Assembly (NCBI GenBank): GCA_046349155.1 | Contig: JAXMCW010000001.1 | Coordinates: 496,001-560,000 of the forward strand | From: Alsobacter sp046349155 | GTDB lineage: Bacteria > Pseudomonadota > Alphaproteobacteria > Rhizobiales > Beijerinckiaceae | Direction of reading: 5' to 3' | Length of the DNA stretch: 64,000 bases | Shown here: positions 56,755-64,000 of the stretch, in pieces | Position numbering within the stretch: the first letter of the stretch is position 1 | Layout: every line of letters starts with the position of its first letter | Program-made: the position numbers and the translations under genes | The notes under the pieces: model-generated | What the model saw: only the letters and a program-made list of their open reading frames with translations | Database searches by the model: none | What the model was told of the DNA's origin: nothing

Positions 56755-57840
56755 TCACGCGGCCTGGGCGCGGTCGGCCGCGGCGAGGCGGCCGTCGCGG
56801 TCGAAGACGAAGAGATGGCGGGGGTCGAGGCGCGCCTCGATCTGCGCTCCCGGCTCGAGCCGGCGAATGCCGGGGACCAGCGCGACGAAGCGGTGACGCC
56901 CGACGTCCATGTGCACGAAGCTCTCCGATCCCGTGATCTCGGACACGGAGACGACCGCCGCGAAGGGAATGGACTCGCCTTGCATGGGGTCGAACCCGAG
57001 ATGGTGGGCGCGGAAGCCGAGTGTGTAGTGGCCGTCCGGCAGGGTCGCGAGCGGGCCCGCCGCGCGCACGCGCCCGCCCGTGGAGAGCGCCACGTCCGAC
57101 CCGGTCTTGTCGCCCGTGAGGATGTTCAGCGGCGGGTCGGAGAACACCTGCGCGGTGACCACGTCGTGCGGCCTGCGATAGACCGCGGCGGTGGGACCGA
57201 ACTGGGTGACGCGCCCGTGATGGAGCGTCGCGGTGTTGCCGCCGAGCAGCAGCGCCTCGGAGGGTTCCGTCGTGGCGTAGACGAAGATCGCGCCGCTCTC
57301 GGCGAAGATGCGCGGCAGCTCCTCGCGCAGTTCCTCGCGCAGCTTGTAGTCGAGGTTGGCGAGCGGCTCGTCGAGCAGCACGAGCTCGGCGCGCTTCACC
57401 AGCGCGCGGGCGATCGCGGTGCGCTGCTGCTGCCCGCCCGAAAGCTCGAGCGGCTTGCGCGTGAGATAGGGCTCGAGCTTGAGGAGCCGCGCGGCCGCGT
57501 CGACACGGCTCCTGACCTCCGCGGCCGGCAGCCCCTTCACCCGCAGCGGCGAGGCAATGTTCTCGAAGACATTGAGCGAGGGGTAGTTGATGAACTGCTG
57601 GTAGACCATGGCCACGTTGCGCTTGACGACGGGCAGGCCGGTCACGTCGCGCCCGTCGACCAGCACGCGGCCGCGCGTCGGGGCGTCGAGGCCCGCCATC
57701 ACGCGCATCAGCGAGGTCTTGCCGGCGAGGGTGGCGCCCAGCAGCACGTTGAGCGAGCCCTTCTCCAGCGTCAGCGAGATGTCGCTGAGATGGGTCTCGC
57801 GGCCGACGTCCTTGCCGATGCTGTCGAGGACGAGGCTCAC
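56755..57840 (-). CDS. glpS: glycerol/polyol ABC transporter ATP-binding protein (GlpS-like)
   Basis: A 361-residue ATPase with a C-terminal TOBE-type domain. Walker A is LLGATLAGKTSLMR (33-46), the signature is intact (LSGGQQQRTAIARAL, from 133), and Walker B is LVLLDEP (153-159). In the H-loop the expected His is Thr191 (FVYATTEPSEAL). Combined with the altered signature in GlpT, the heterodimer would have one complete and one degenerate ATP site. It overlaps the glpD end by 4 bases and heads the transport genes. Confidence 0.9.
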   Translation of the reverse strand: MSLVLDSIGKDVGRETHLSDISLTLEKGSLNVLLGATLAGKTSLMRVMAGLDAPTRGRVLVDGRDVTGLPVVKRNVAMVYQQFINYPSLNVFENIASPLRVKGLPAAEVRSRVDAAARLLKLEPYLTRKPLELSGGQQQRTAIARALVKRAELVLLDEPLANLDYKLREELREELPRIFAESGAIFVYATTEPSEALLLGGNTATLHHGRVTQFGPTAAVYRRPHDVVTAQVFSDPPLNILTGDKTGSDVALSTGGRVRAAGPLATLPDGHYTLGFRAHHLGFDPMQGESIPFAAVVSVSEITGSESFVHMDVGRHRFVALVPGIRRLEPGAQIEARLDPRHLFVFDRDGRLAAADRAQAA

Positions 57841-59423
57841 CCTGCCGTTCCTTTACGTCGCGCGGCGGCGGGCTCGAGGTCCCCCTGCCGCTGATGGTCA
57901 TCGATGAAGCGTTCCAGCGCGTCGACCTCGCCGGACGTCAGGCGCAGGCCGAGCTTGGACCGGCGCCACAGGATGTCGGCGGCGCTCGCCGCCCATTCCT
58001 CGCGCATGAGATAGAGCACCTCCGCGCCGGTGAGGTCGGCCCCGAAGACCGGGCCGAGATCGGCCATGGAGGCCGCGTCGCCCAGCAGTCGCCCGGTCCG
58101 CGTGCCGTAGGCCCGCACGAGGCGTCGCGCCAGCCCCGCATCGAGCCAGGGCCTGGTCCTGCGCAGCGTGGCGACGGCCTCTTCGAAACCGGTGGCCGGG
58201 AAGTCGCCGCCGGGAAGCGGCGCCGCCGCGGTCCAGGCCGGGCGCGAGGCTGCGGCGAGGTGGCCCTGCAGCTTCTCGAGAGCAGCCTCGGCGAGCTTGC
58301 GATAGGTCGTGATCTTGCCGCCGAAGACGGAGAGGAGGGCGGCGCTGCCGGCGGGGGCGTCGAGGGTCAGCACGTAGTCGCGCGTCGCCTCCTGCGCCTT
58401 CGATGCTCCGTCGTCATAAAGCGGGCGGACGCCCGAATAGGTCCACACCACCTGCGCGCGCTCGACCGGCTTGCGGAAATATTCGCTCGCGGCAGCGCAC
58501 AGGTAGGCGATCTCCGCCTCGCTCGCGCGCACGGCGGCCGGGTCGCCGCGATAGTCGTTGTCGGTGGTGCCGATCAGCGTGAAGTCGCGCTCGTAGGGGA
58601 TCGCGAAGATGATGCGGTTGTCGGCATTCTGAAAAATGTAGCAGCGGTCGTGGTCGAAGAGCTTGGGCACGACGATGTGGCTGCCCTGCACGAGGCGGAC
58701 CGAGGCGCGCGTGTTCGAGCGCACCACGCCGCCTAGCACCTCGCCGACCCAGGGCCCCGCCGCGTTGACGAGCGTCCTGGCCTTGTAGCGCCCGGCCTGT
58801 CCCTCGGCGTCGAGGGTCGTGATGATCCAGTGGTCGCGCTCGCGCTGGGCGCCTGTGACCCGGGTCCGCGGCAGGATCCGGGCGCCCCGCTCGGCCGCGT
58901 CGCGTGCGTTGAGCACCACGAGACGGCTGTCCTCGACCCAGCAGTCCGAGTACTCGAAGGCTCGCGTGAACAGCGGCTTCAGCGACCGCCCCACCTCGTT
59001 CGAGGTGAGGTCCAGGGTCCTGGTCGGCGGGAGCAGCTTGCGGCCGCCGAGGTGGTCGTAGAGGAAGAGCCCCAGGCGCAGCAGCCACCAGGGCCTCAGC
59101 CCACGATGATGCGGCAGCACGAACCGCAGGGGCCAGACAATGTGGGGCGCAAGCCTCCACATCACCTCGCGCTCCATCAGCGCCTCGCGCACCAGCCGGA
59201 ACTCGTAGTGCTCGAGGTAGCGCAGGCCGCCGTGGATCAGCTTGGTGGAGGCGGAGGAGGTGGCGCTGGCGAGGTCCGCCTGCTCGAAGAGCACGACGCG
59301 TGCGCCGCGGCCGGCGGCGTCGCGGGCGATCCCGCAGCCGTTTATGCCGCCTCCGATGATGGCGAGGTCAAAATCCCCGTTCGCCACGTTCGTGCCCTGC
59401 GTCCCGCCCCCGCCGCCGGACAT
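57837..59423 (-). CDS. glpD: glycerol-3-phosphate dehydrogenase
   Basis: A 528-residue membrane-associated flavoenzyme that oxidises glycerol-3-phosphate to dihydroxyacetone phosphate and passes electrons to quinone. FAD binding is AIIGGGINGCGIARDAAGRG, with SSASTKLIHGGLRYLEHYEF and the C-terminal FGGKITTYRKLAE typical of GlpD. ATG 59423 is listed; a GTG 36 bases later (VANGDFDLAIIGG) is also possible, because the Gly-rich first 12 residues are not conserved. It is the first structural gene after glpR, and its end overlaps glpS by 4 bases. Glycerol kinase is not in the window. Confidence 0.95.
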   Translation of the reverse strand: MSGGGGGTQGTNVANGDFDLAIIGGGINGCGIARDAAGRGARVVLFEQADLASATSSASTKLIHGGLRYLEHYEFRLVREALMEREVMWRLAPHIVWPLRFVLPHHRGLRPWWLLRLGLFLYDHLGGRKLLPPTRTLDLTSNEVGRSLKPLFTRAFEYSDCWVEDSRLVVLNARDAAERGARILPRTRVTGAQRERDHWIITTLDAEGQAGRYKARTLVNAAGPWVGEVLGGVVRSNTRASVRLVQGSHIVVPKLFDHDRCYIFQNADNRIIFAIPYERDFTLIGTTDNDYRGDPAAVRASEAEIAYLCAAASEYFRKPVERAQVVWTYSGVRPLYDDGASKAQEATRDYVLTLDAPAGSAALLSVFGGKITTYRKLAEAALEKLQGHLAAASRPAWTAAAPLPGGDFPATGFEEAVATLRRTRPWLDAGLARRLVRAYGTRTGRLLGDAASMADLGPVFGADLTGAEVLYLMREEWAASAADILWRRSKLGLRLTSGEVDALERFIDDHQRQGDLEPAAARRKGTAG

Positions 59424-59431
59424 TGCCCGGC

Positions 59432-59501
59432 TGCAATCATTACAGGGAAGCTATGTGACGTTTTGCGCGCGCGCAACCGAAAACGAAAGCCGAAACGAAA
59501 C
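59432..59501 (-). promoter_or_regulatory. probable GlpR operator and promoter region of glpD
   Basis: The 78-base gap between glpR and glpD holds four CGAAA units in a row (starting at 59478, 59484, 59491 and 59496), read on the other strand as TTTCG repeats. Direct TTTCG-type repeats are known operators for several DeoR-family regulators. Next to them is a perfect 14-base palindrome TTGCGCGCGCGCAA (59463-59476), and nearer glpD an imperfect palindrome TGCAATCATTACA (59432-59444). Binding by the adjacent GlpR-like protein is inferred, not shown. Confidence 0.6.
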
Positions 59502-60311
59502 TCACAGCGTCTGGACGTCAAATGAATCGTTCGAATCGAAACCATTCGGCGCGGTCTCGATGATGTCGATCCCCTCTCGGCGGCAGAGGTCCGCCAGCGG
59601 TTCGGAGGGAAGGCGATCGGTCACGAAGACGTTGACGTCGCGCAGGTGACCGATTCGCACGGGCGCCGTCCGCGTGAGCTTCACGCGGTCCGCGACCAGG
59701 ACGACCTTGCGGGCGTTCTCGATGATCGCCTGGGAGACGCGCACCTCGCGGTAGTCGAAATCGAGCAGGACCCCGTCGGCGTCGATGGCCGACGCCCCGA
59801 TGACGGCGTAGTCCACCTTGAACTGGCGAATCAGGTCGACCGCGGCCGACCCGACCACGCCCCCGTCCGACCGGCGCACCGGCCCGCCTGCCACGATGAC
59901 CTCGATCTTCGGGTGTGGGTAAAGCAGCGTCGCCACGTGCAAGTTGTTGGTGATGACCAATAATCCCTCGTGGTCGTGCAGCGCGCGCGCGACCTCCTCG
60001 GTCGTGGTGCCGATGTTGATGAACAGGGAGGCGTTGTTCGGAATCAGGGCTGCCGCGGCCCGGCCGATGCTGCGCTTCTCCTCCTGCGCAATGAAGCGGC
60101 GGGCCTCGTAGGAGAGGTTTTCGACGCTCGATGCGACGACGGCCCCGCCATGCACGCGCGAGAGCACGCGCTGCTCGCAGAGTTCGTTCAGGTCCTTGCG
60201 GATCGTCTGGGGGCTGACGTCGAAGCGCAGCGCCAATTCCTCCACGCCCACGCGCCCCTGCGCCCGGGCGAGGGCGATGATCTCGTGCTGGCGGACCGAC
60301 AAAGCGTTCAT
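59502..60311 (-). CDS. glpR: DeoR/GlpR-family transcriptional repressor
   Basis: A 269-residue regulator. The N-terminal winged HTH contains VGVEELALRFDVSPQTIRKD and RVLSRVHGGAV, the DeoR signature. The sugar-phosphate-binding domain follows with INIGTTTEEVARAL, ITNNLHVATLL and VIGASAIDADG. The start at 60311 (MNALSVRQHEII) matches the family; the frame continues upstream without similarity. By location it should repress the glp operon, with glycerol-3-phosphate as likely inducer. A role at the nearby rha genes is possible, since some rhizobial rha clusters use DeoR-type repressors. CGAAA sites lie on both sides of the gene. Confidence 0.9.
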   Translation of the reverse strand: MNALSVRQHEIIALARAQGRVGVEELALRFDVSPQTIRKDLNELCEQRVLSRVHGGAVVASSVENLSYEARRFIAQEEKRSIGRAAAALIPNNASLFINIGTTTEEVARALHDHEGLLVITNNLHVATLLYPHPKIEVIVAGGPVRRSDGGVVGSAAVDLIRQFKVDYAVIGASAIDADGVLLDFDYREVRVSQAIIENARKVVLVADRVKLTRTAPVRIGHLRDVNVFVTDRLPSEPLADLCRREGIDIIETAPNGFDSNDSFDVQTL

Positions 60312-60367
60312 GGGTTGTATCGCCGCTGTTGCTGCCACTCGACCAAATGCGCGCGTTTCAGGCAAGG

Positions 60368-60398
60368 CGAAAATAAAACCGAAAACGCCCAGCGAAAC
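60368..60398. promoter_or_regulatory. spaced CGAAA sites upstream of glpR
   Basis: Three CGAAA units start at 60368, 60380 and 60393, spaced 12-13 bases apart and so close to one helical turn. They lie in the 188-base divergent gap between glpR and a small plus-strand gene. They echo the denser array in front of glpD and may be an autoregulatory GlpR site. No convincing promoter hexamers were identified. Confidence 0.45.
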
Positions 60399-60499
60399 CG
60401 CAGAGGTCGCTTGCCTCCAGCGGGGCTGGCGCGTGCCGACGGGAATGGTAGGGTCCGCGCCGGAAACGCGATCATCGAAGACGCGAGTTGGAGACGACC

Positions 60500-60688
60500 A
60501 TGGCAGAAGACAGGAAGACCGCGCTCCAGAAGGCCCTGGCCCGCCGTTCCGAGCTCGCCGCGCGCATCAACCAGACGAGCGGCGGCCTCTCCACGGAGGA
60601 ATGGGACGAGTTCTTCGCCCTCGCCCAGGAGTTGCACCGGCTCGGCCACCTGAAGCCCGAAGCCGCCGACGACGGCCCGACGCCGTAA
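60500..60688 (+). CDS. small uncharacterised protein
   Basis: A 62-residue soluble, helical protein: MAEDRKTALQKALARRSELA, then a short Gly-rich turn (NQTSGGLSTEEWDE), then EFFALAQELHRLGHLKPE. ATG 60500 has GGAG six bases upstream; an in-frame TTG at 60488 is less likely. It stands alone between the divergent glpR and convergent rhaI. I recognise no family and no catalytic motif. The good ribosome site and normal codon use support a real gene. Confidence 0.6.
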   Translation: MAEDRKTALQKALARRSELAARINQTSGGLSTEEWDEFFALAQELHRLGHLKPEAADDGPTP

Positions 60689-60759
60689 GGGCGGCGACGG
60701 CGTCGCCTCGCTCGCCGCGACACCGAGGACGGCCCCGGCCCGCAGGACCTGATCCGTCC

Positions 60760-62058
60760 TCAGACGATTCCCGCCGCGACCACGCCGGTCACGGGCCGCT
60801 CGCCGGCCTTGCGGGCACGGTAGCCGGCGGCGCGGTAGACGGCGATCGGGTCGGCGGCCCCGCCGCGGCGCACCCTGGCCATGGCGAGCAGCGGCTCGAC
60901 ATCCGTCGTGAAGGCCCGCTTGAGCAGACGGTGCGCGCCGAGCGCGTCGTTGGCGTCCTGCATCGCCCCCAGGGCCGCCCTGTCGACGAGCAGCGCCTGC
61001 GCGTAGGAGCGTTGCAGCTCGATGGCGCTCGCCATCAGGCTTTCGACAGGATCGGTCACGTTGTGCGACTGGTCGATCATGTAGGCTGGCGCGAAACCGG
61101 GCGCTCCCCGGTGCGCGGCGTCGACGAGTTCGTTGAAGACGAGGAAGAGCCGGAACGGGTCGACGGACCCGGCGTCCAGGTCGTCGTCGCCGTAGCGCGA
61201 ATCGTTGAAGTGGAAGCCAGCCAGCTTTCCGGCCCGGATGAGCCGGGCGACGATCATCTCGATGTTCGTGTTGGGCGCGTGGTGGCCGAGGTCGACGAGG
61301 CACTTCGCCTTGTCCCCGAGGATCTGCGCTGCCATCAGGCTCGTGCCCCAGTCGGCGATCACCGTCGAGTAGAAGGCGGGCTCGTAGAGCTTGTGCTCGA
61401 TGAAGACCTGCCAGTCGGCAGGCAGGGCGGCGTAGATCTTCGCCATGCTGTCGAGATAGCGATCGAAGGCGGCGGTGAGGTTCGACTGGCCCGCGAAGTT
61501 GGAGCCGTCCCCCACCCAGACGGTGAGCGCCCCCGAGCCGAGCGCCACGCCCATCTCGATGCAGCGGATGTTGTGCGCGACGGCGAGGTCGCGCACCGCC
61601 GGGTCGGTATGGCTCAGCGAGCCGAACTTGTAGGAGTGCGGCTGCTGCGCCTGGTCCTGGAACGTGTTGGAGTTCACGGCGTCGAAGCCGAGCCCCAGCG
61701 CGGCCGCCTCCTCGCGCAGGCCCTCCCAGTCGCTCACCTGGTCCCACGGGAAGTGAGGCGACACGGCGGGCGTGGCGCAGGTGAGCTGGTTGATGGTGGC
61801 GCAATCCTCGAGCTTGTCGTGGATCCCCCGCGGCTCCCCGGCGCCGGGGAAGCGGGCGAAGCGCGTGCCCCCCGTGCCTACGCCCCAGGTCGGCACGGCG
61901 ACGGCGAAAGCGCCGACCCGCTGCGCCAGCGTTTCGATGTCGAGGCCCCTGCGCTCGAGTTGCCGGCCCAGCGCGGCGTAATCCTCCTCGAGGGCTGCGG
62001 CGGCGCGCCGGTTCTGCTCGGCCACGAAGCCGTCGTCGATACGGAAGGCCTTCGCCAT
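60760..62058 (-). CDS. rhaI: L-rhamnose isomerase, rhizobial type (RhaI)
   Basis: A 432-residue TIM-barrel sugar isomerase that converts L-rhamnose to L-rhamnulose, of the RhaI type used in rhizobia and Pseudomonas rather than E. coli RhaA. The start at 62058 follows GGGGAG and gives MAKAFRIDDGFVAEQNRRAA. Probable metal ligands lie in FIEHKLYEPAFYS, CLVDLGHHAPNTNIE and GFHFNDSRYGDDDLDAGSVD. It lies 77 bases downstream of the rhaD-type gene on the same strand and is presumably in the same transcript. Confidence 0.93.
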   Translation of the reverse strand: MAKAFRIDDGFVAEQNRRAAAALEEDYAALGRQLERRGLDIETLAQRVGAFAVAVPTWGVGTGGTRFARFPGAGEPRGIHDKLEDCATINQLTCATPAVSPHFPWDQVSDWEGLREEAAALGLGFDAVNSNTFQDQAQQPHSYKFGSLSHTDPAVRDLAVAHNIRCIEMGVALGSGALTVWVGDGSNFAGQSNLTAAFDRYLDSMAKIYAALPADWQVFIEHKLYEPAFYSTVIADWGTSLMAAQILGDKAKCLVDLGHHAPNTNIEMIVARLIRAGKLAGFHFNDSRYGDDDLDAGSVDPFRLFLVFNELVDAAHRGAPGFAPAYMIDQSHNVTDPVESLMASAIELQRSYAQALLVDRAALGAMQDANDALGAHRLLKRAFTTDVEPLLAMARVRRGGAADPIAVYRAAGYRARKAGERPVTGVVAAGIV

Positions 62059-62135
62059 GGTCGTCTCCCCTGGTTGGAGCACGTGACGCCGGCCCGCGCC
62101 ATCCGGCGAGGCGGCGGGTCCGCGCCCCGTTGTCG

Positions 62136-64000
62136 CTATCGCGTGAAGGACTGCACGTTGCCGGCGTCGACGTTGATGATGTTGCCCGTCGACTTGCTGC
62201 TCATGTCGGAGGCGAAGAAGTAGGCGGCCTCCGCGATGTCCTCGGGATAGACGCTGAGCTTCATCAGGCTGCGCTGGCGGTAGACCTCCTCCAGCTCGTC
62301 CTCCGAGACCTTGTTGGAGGCAGCGCGCTGCTGCTTCCACTCGCCCTGCCAGATCTTGGAGCCGCGCAACACGGCGTCGGGATTGACGACGTTGACGCGA
62401 ATGCCGGCCGGGGCGCCCTCGAGCGCGAGGCAGCGGGCGAGGTGGATCTCCGCCGCCTTGGCGGTGCAATAGGCGGAGGCGCCGGGAGAGGCGGCGAGGC
62501 CGTTCTTCGAGGCGACGAAGATCATCGATCCCCCGGAACCCTGCGCCTTCAGAACGCGGAACCCCTCGCGCGCCACGAGGAAGTAGCCGGTGGCGAGGAC
62601 GTCGATGTTCTTCTGCCACAGCGCCAGCGACGTGTCCTCGACGGGCGAGGCGGAGGCGATGCCGGCGTTGGAGACGACGATGTCGAGGCCGCCATAGGCC
62701 AGCACCGCGTCGTCGAAGGCCCTCGCCACCGCATCCTCGCGCGTGACGTCGACGAGCACGCCGCGCACCGCGTCCGCGCCGAAGCGCTTCGCGTGGCGCG
62801 CGACCGCCTCCTCCAGCGAGGCGGCGTCGATGTCGGCCAAGACCGCGCAGGCGCCTTCCGCGAGATAGCGTTCGACGATCGCCCCGCCAATGCCCCCGGC
62901 GCCGCCGGTGACCAGCGCGACGCGCCCGGCGAGGCTCTTGGGCCTCGGCATGCGCTGCAGCTTGGCTTCCTCGAGCAGCCAGTACTCGATGTCGAAGGCC
63001 TCCTGCTCGGCGAGGCCCACATAGGTGTCGACGCCCGCTGCGCCGCGCATCACGTTGATCGCGTTGACGTAGAATTCCGAGGCGATGCGCGCCGTCGCCT
63101 TGTCCTTGGCGAAGGAGAGCATGCCGACGCCGGGCACCAGGTAGATGACGGCGTTGGGGTCGCGCATGGCCGGGCTGTCGGGCCGCCTGCAGCGCTCGTA
63201 ATAGGCGGCGTAGTCCGCCGCGTAGGCCGAGATCGCATGGTCTAGGCCGGCCGCCAGCGCGTCGACGTCCCCTTTCGCGGGGTCGAAATCGAGCACCAGC
63301 GGCCGGATCTTGGTGCGCAGGAAGTGGTCAGGGCAGGAGGTGCCCATGGCGGCGAGCTCGCGCAGCCGCTTGCCGTTGACGAAGTCCAGCACCTCCGGCG
63401 CGTCGGTGAAGTGGCCGACCTTGCGTTCGGCCCTGCCGACCTTGCCGCGGATGAGCGGCATCAGGCGGCGGGCGACGCTGCGCCGGCCCGCCTCGTCCAG
63501 CGCTTGGACGGCGGCCCCGCCGAAGGCCGGAGCGGTGTTGACCTCGTCGAGCCAGTCCTGCGCCTTCTGGATGATGCGAAGCGTCGTCTCGTAGCTGGCC
63601 TTGGCCGTCGGGCCCCACGTGAAGAGGCCATGGCCTCCCAGCACCACGCCGACATAGTGCGGGTTGTCCCTGGCCATCTGCCCGAGCTTCAGGCCGAGGT
63701 CGAATCCGGGCCGCTGCCAGGGCAGGAACCCGATCTCGTCGCCGAAGACCGTCCGGACCAGCGCCTCGGCGTTGGCCGCCGCGGCGATGGCGATCACGGC
63801 ATCGGCGTGGACGTGGTCGACATGGCGATGTGGCACGAAGCCGTGCAGCGGCGTGTCGATCGAGGCCGCGCGCGTGTTCAGGTTGAACGTGCAGTGGTTG
63901 AAGAGCTCGACCATCTCGTCCTCGTGGGCGAGGCCGCGATAGAGCGTCTTCAGGTGCTCCAGCTTGTCCATGTAGAGCGTGGCGAAGCCGTCGCGTTTCA
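62136..64000 (-). CDS. rhaD: bifunctional rhamnulose-1-phosphate aldolase/lactaldehyde dehydrogenase, N-terminus outside window
   Basis: At least 621 residues are present and the frame is open to the right edge, so the true start is beyond the window (the family is about 700 residues). The aldolase part has FNLNTRAASIDTPLHGFVPH and HVDHVHADAVIAIA, with the metal histidines. The C-terminal short-chain dehydrogenase domain has the Rossmann motif LVTGGAGGIGGAIVERYLAE and catalytic Tyr/Lys in SAYCTAKAAEIHLARCLA. It would cleave rhamnulose-1-phosphate and oxidise L-lactaldehyde to lactate. RhaI follows directly. Confidence 0.93.
   Translation of the reverse strand, partial: KRDGFATLYMDKLEHLKTLYRGLAHEDEMVELFNHCTFNLNTRAASIDTPLHGFVPHRHVDHVHADAVIAIAAAANAEALVRTVFGDEIGFLPWQRPGFDLGLKLGQMARDNPHYVGVVLGGHGLFTWGPTAKASYETTLRIIQKAQDWLDEVNTAPAFGGAAVQALDEAGRRSVARRLMPLIRGKVGRAERKVGHFTDAPEVLDFVNGKRLRELAAMGTSCPDHFLRTKIRPLVLDFDPAKGDVDALAAGLDHAISAYAADYAAYYERCRRPDSPAMRDPNAVIYLVPGVGMLSFAKDKATARIASEFYVNAINVMRGAAGVDTYVGLAEQEAFDIEYWLLEEAKLQRMPRPKSLAGRVALVTGGAGGIGGAIVERYLAEGACAVLADIDAASLEEAVARHAKRFGADAVRGVLVDVTREDAVARAFDDAVLAYGGLDIVVSNAGIASASPVEDTSLALWQKNIDVLATGYFLVAREGFRVLKAQGSGGSMIFVASKNGLAASPGASAYCTAKAAEIHLARCLALEGAPAGIRVNVVNPDAVLRGSKIWQGEWKQQRAASNKVSEDELEEVYRQRSLMKLSVYPEDIAEAAYFFASDMSSKSTGNIINVDAGNVQSFTR

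Overview
The window is high-GC, densely coded DNA from an alphaproteobacterium. It is most likely a member of the Hyphomicrobiales (Rhizobiales). The evidence is the CpaB-F/TadBC pilus locus, the block rpmH-rnpA-yidC-engB-argB-(pyrimidine 5'-nucleotidase)-dapD-dapE-truA-fmt-def, a rhizobial-type L-rhamnose pathway (RhaI plus a RhaD aldolase-dehydrogenase fusion), and a glycerol ABC importer of the glpSTPQUV type described in Rhizobium leguminosarum. I cannot name the genus. No tRNA or rRNA gene, prophage, insertion sequence or CRISPR array was found; these were searched for only by eye.

Layout. 1-7376 (+): Flp/Tad pilus assembly (end of cpaB, then cpaC, cpaD, cpaE, cpaF, tadB, tadC). 7464-8233: a heptamer tandem repeat directly upstream of a WYL-domain regulator. 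8346-10808 (+): helicase HrpB. 10825-15874 (-): gamma-glutamyltransferase, then upp, URC4 and URC1, which look like a uracil-catabolism (URC) cluster. 16050-19243 (-): recR, ebfC, dnaX and the 4.5S SRP RNA. 19356-20746 (+): HIT protein and NudC. 20760-21226 (-): a decayed vapBC toxin-antitoxin module. 21285-22897 (-): pheA and kdsB. 23076-23633 (+): a membrane-anchored cytochrome c, followed by a terminator. 23787-31529 (+): a five-gene Yej-type peptide importer with two binding proteins. 31567-32787 (+): deoB. 32900-34078 (-): rmuC. 34180-36437 (+): def, fmt, truA. 36423-39681 (-): a membrane protein, dapE, a GNAT protein, dapD. 39823-41704 (+): an 8-oxoguanine deaminase-like enzyme and an exported protein. 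41756-47679 (-): pyrimidine nucleotidase, a small membrane protein, argB, DUF423, engB, yidC, rnpA, rpmH. 47904-51644 (+): a TVP38 membrane protein, a flavin disulfide oxidoreductase and a histidine kinase. 51705-60311 (-): glycerol transport and oxidation with a DeoR-type repressor. 60500-60688 (+): a small orphan gene. 60760-64000 (-): rhaI and rhaD, which runs off the right edge.

How the genes work together. The left end builds a type IVc adhesive pilus. The glp block imports glycerol or a related polyol, oxidises glycerol-3-phosphate with GlpD, and is probably repressed by the GlpR-like protein through CGAAA-rich sites; a glycerol kinase gene is not in the window. The rha genes isomerise L-rhamnose, cleave rhamnulose-phosphate and oxidise lactaldehyde. 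The upp/URC4/URC1 genes would convert uracil to UMP and open the ring. Most of the rest is housekeeping: replication and repair, translation initiation, lysine and arginine synthesis, and membrane insertion.

The less explained parts are the asymmetric pair of glp ATPases, a 37-codon gene coupled on both sides inside the glp operon, the TVP38-oxidoreductase-kinase operon, the heptamer repeat, and several perfect palindromes in intergenic gaps.
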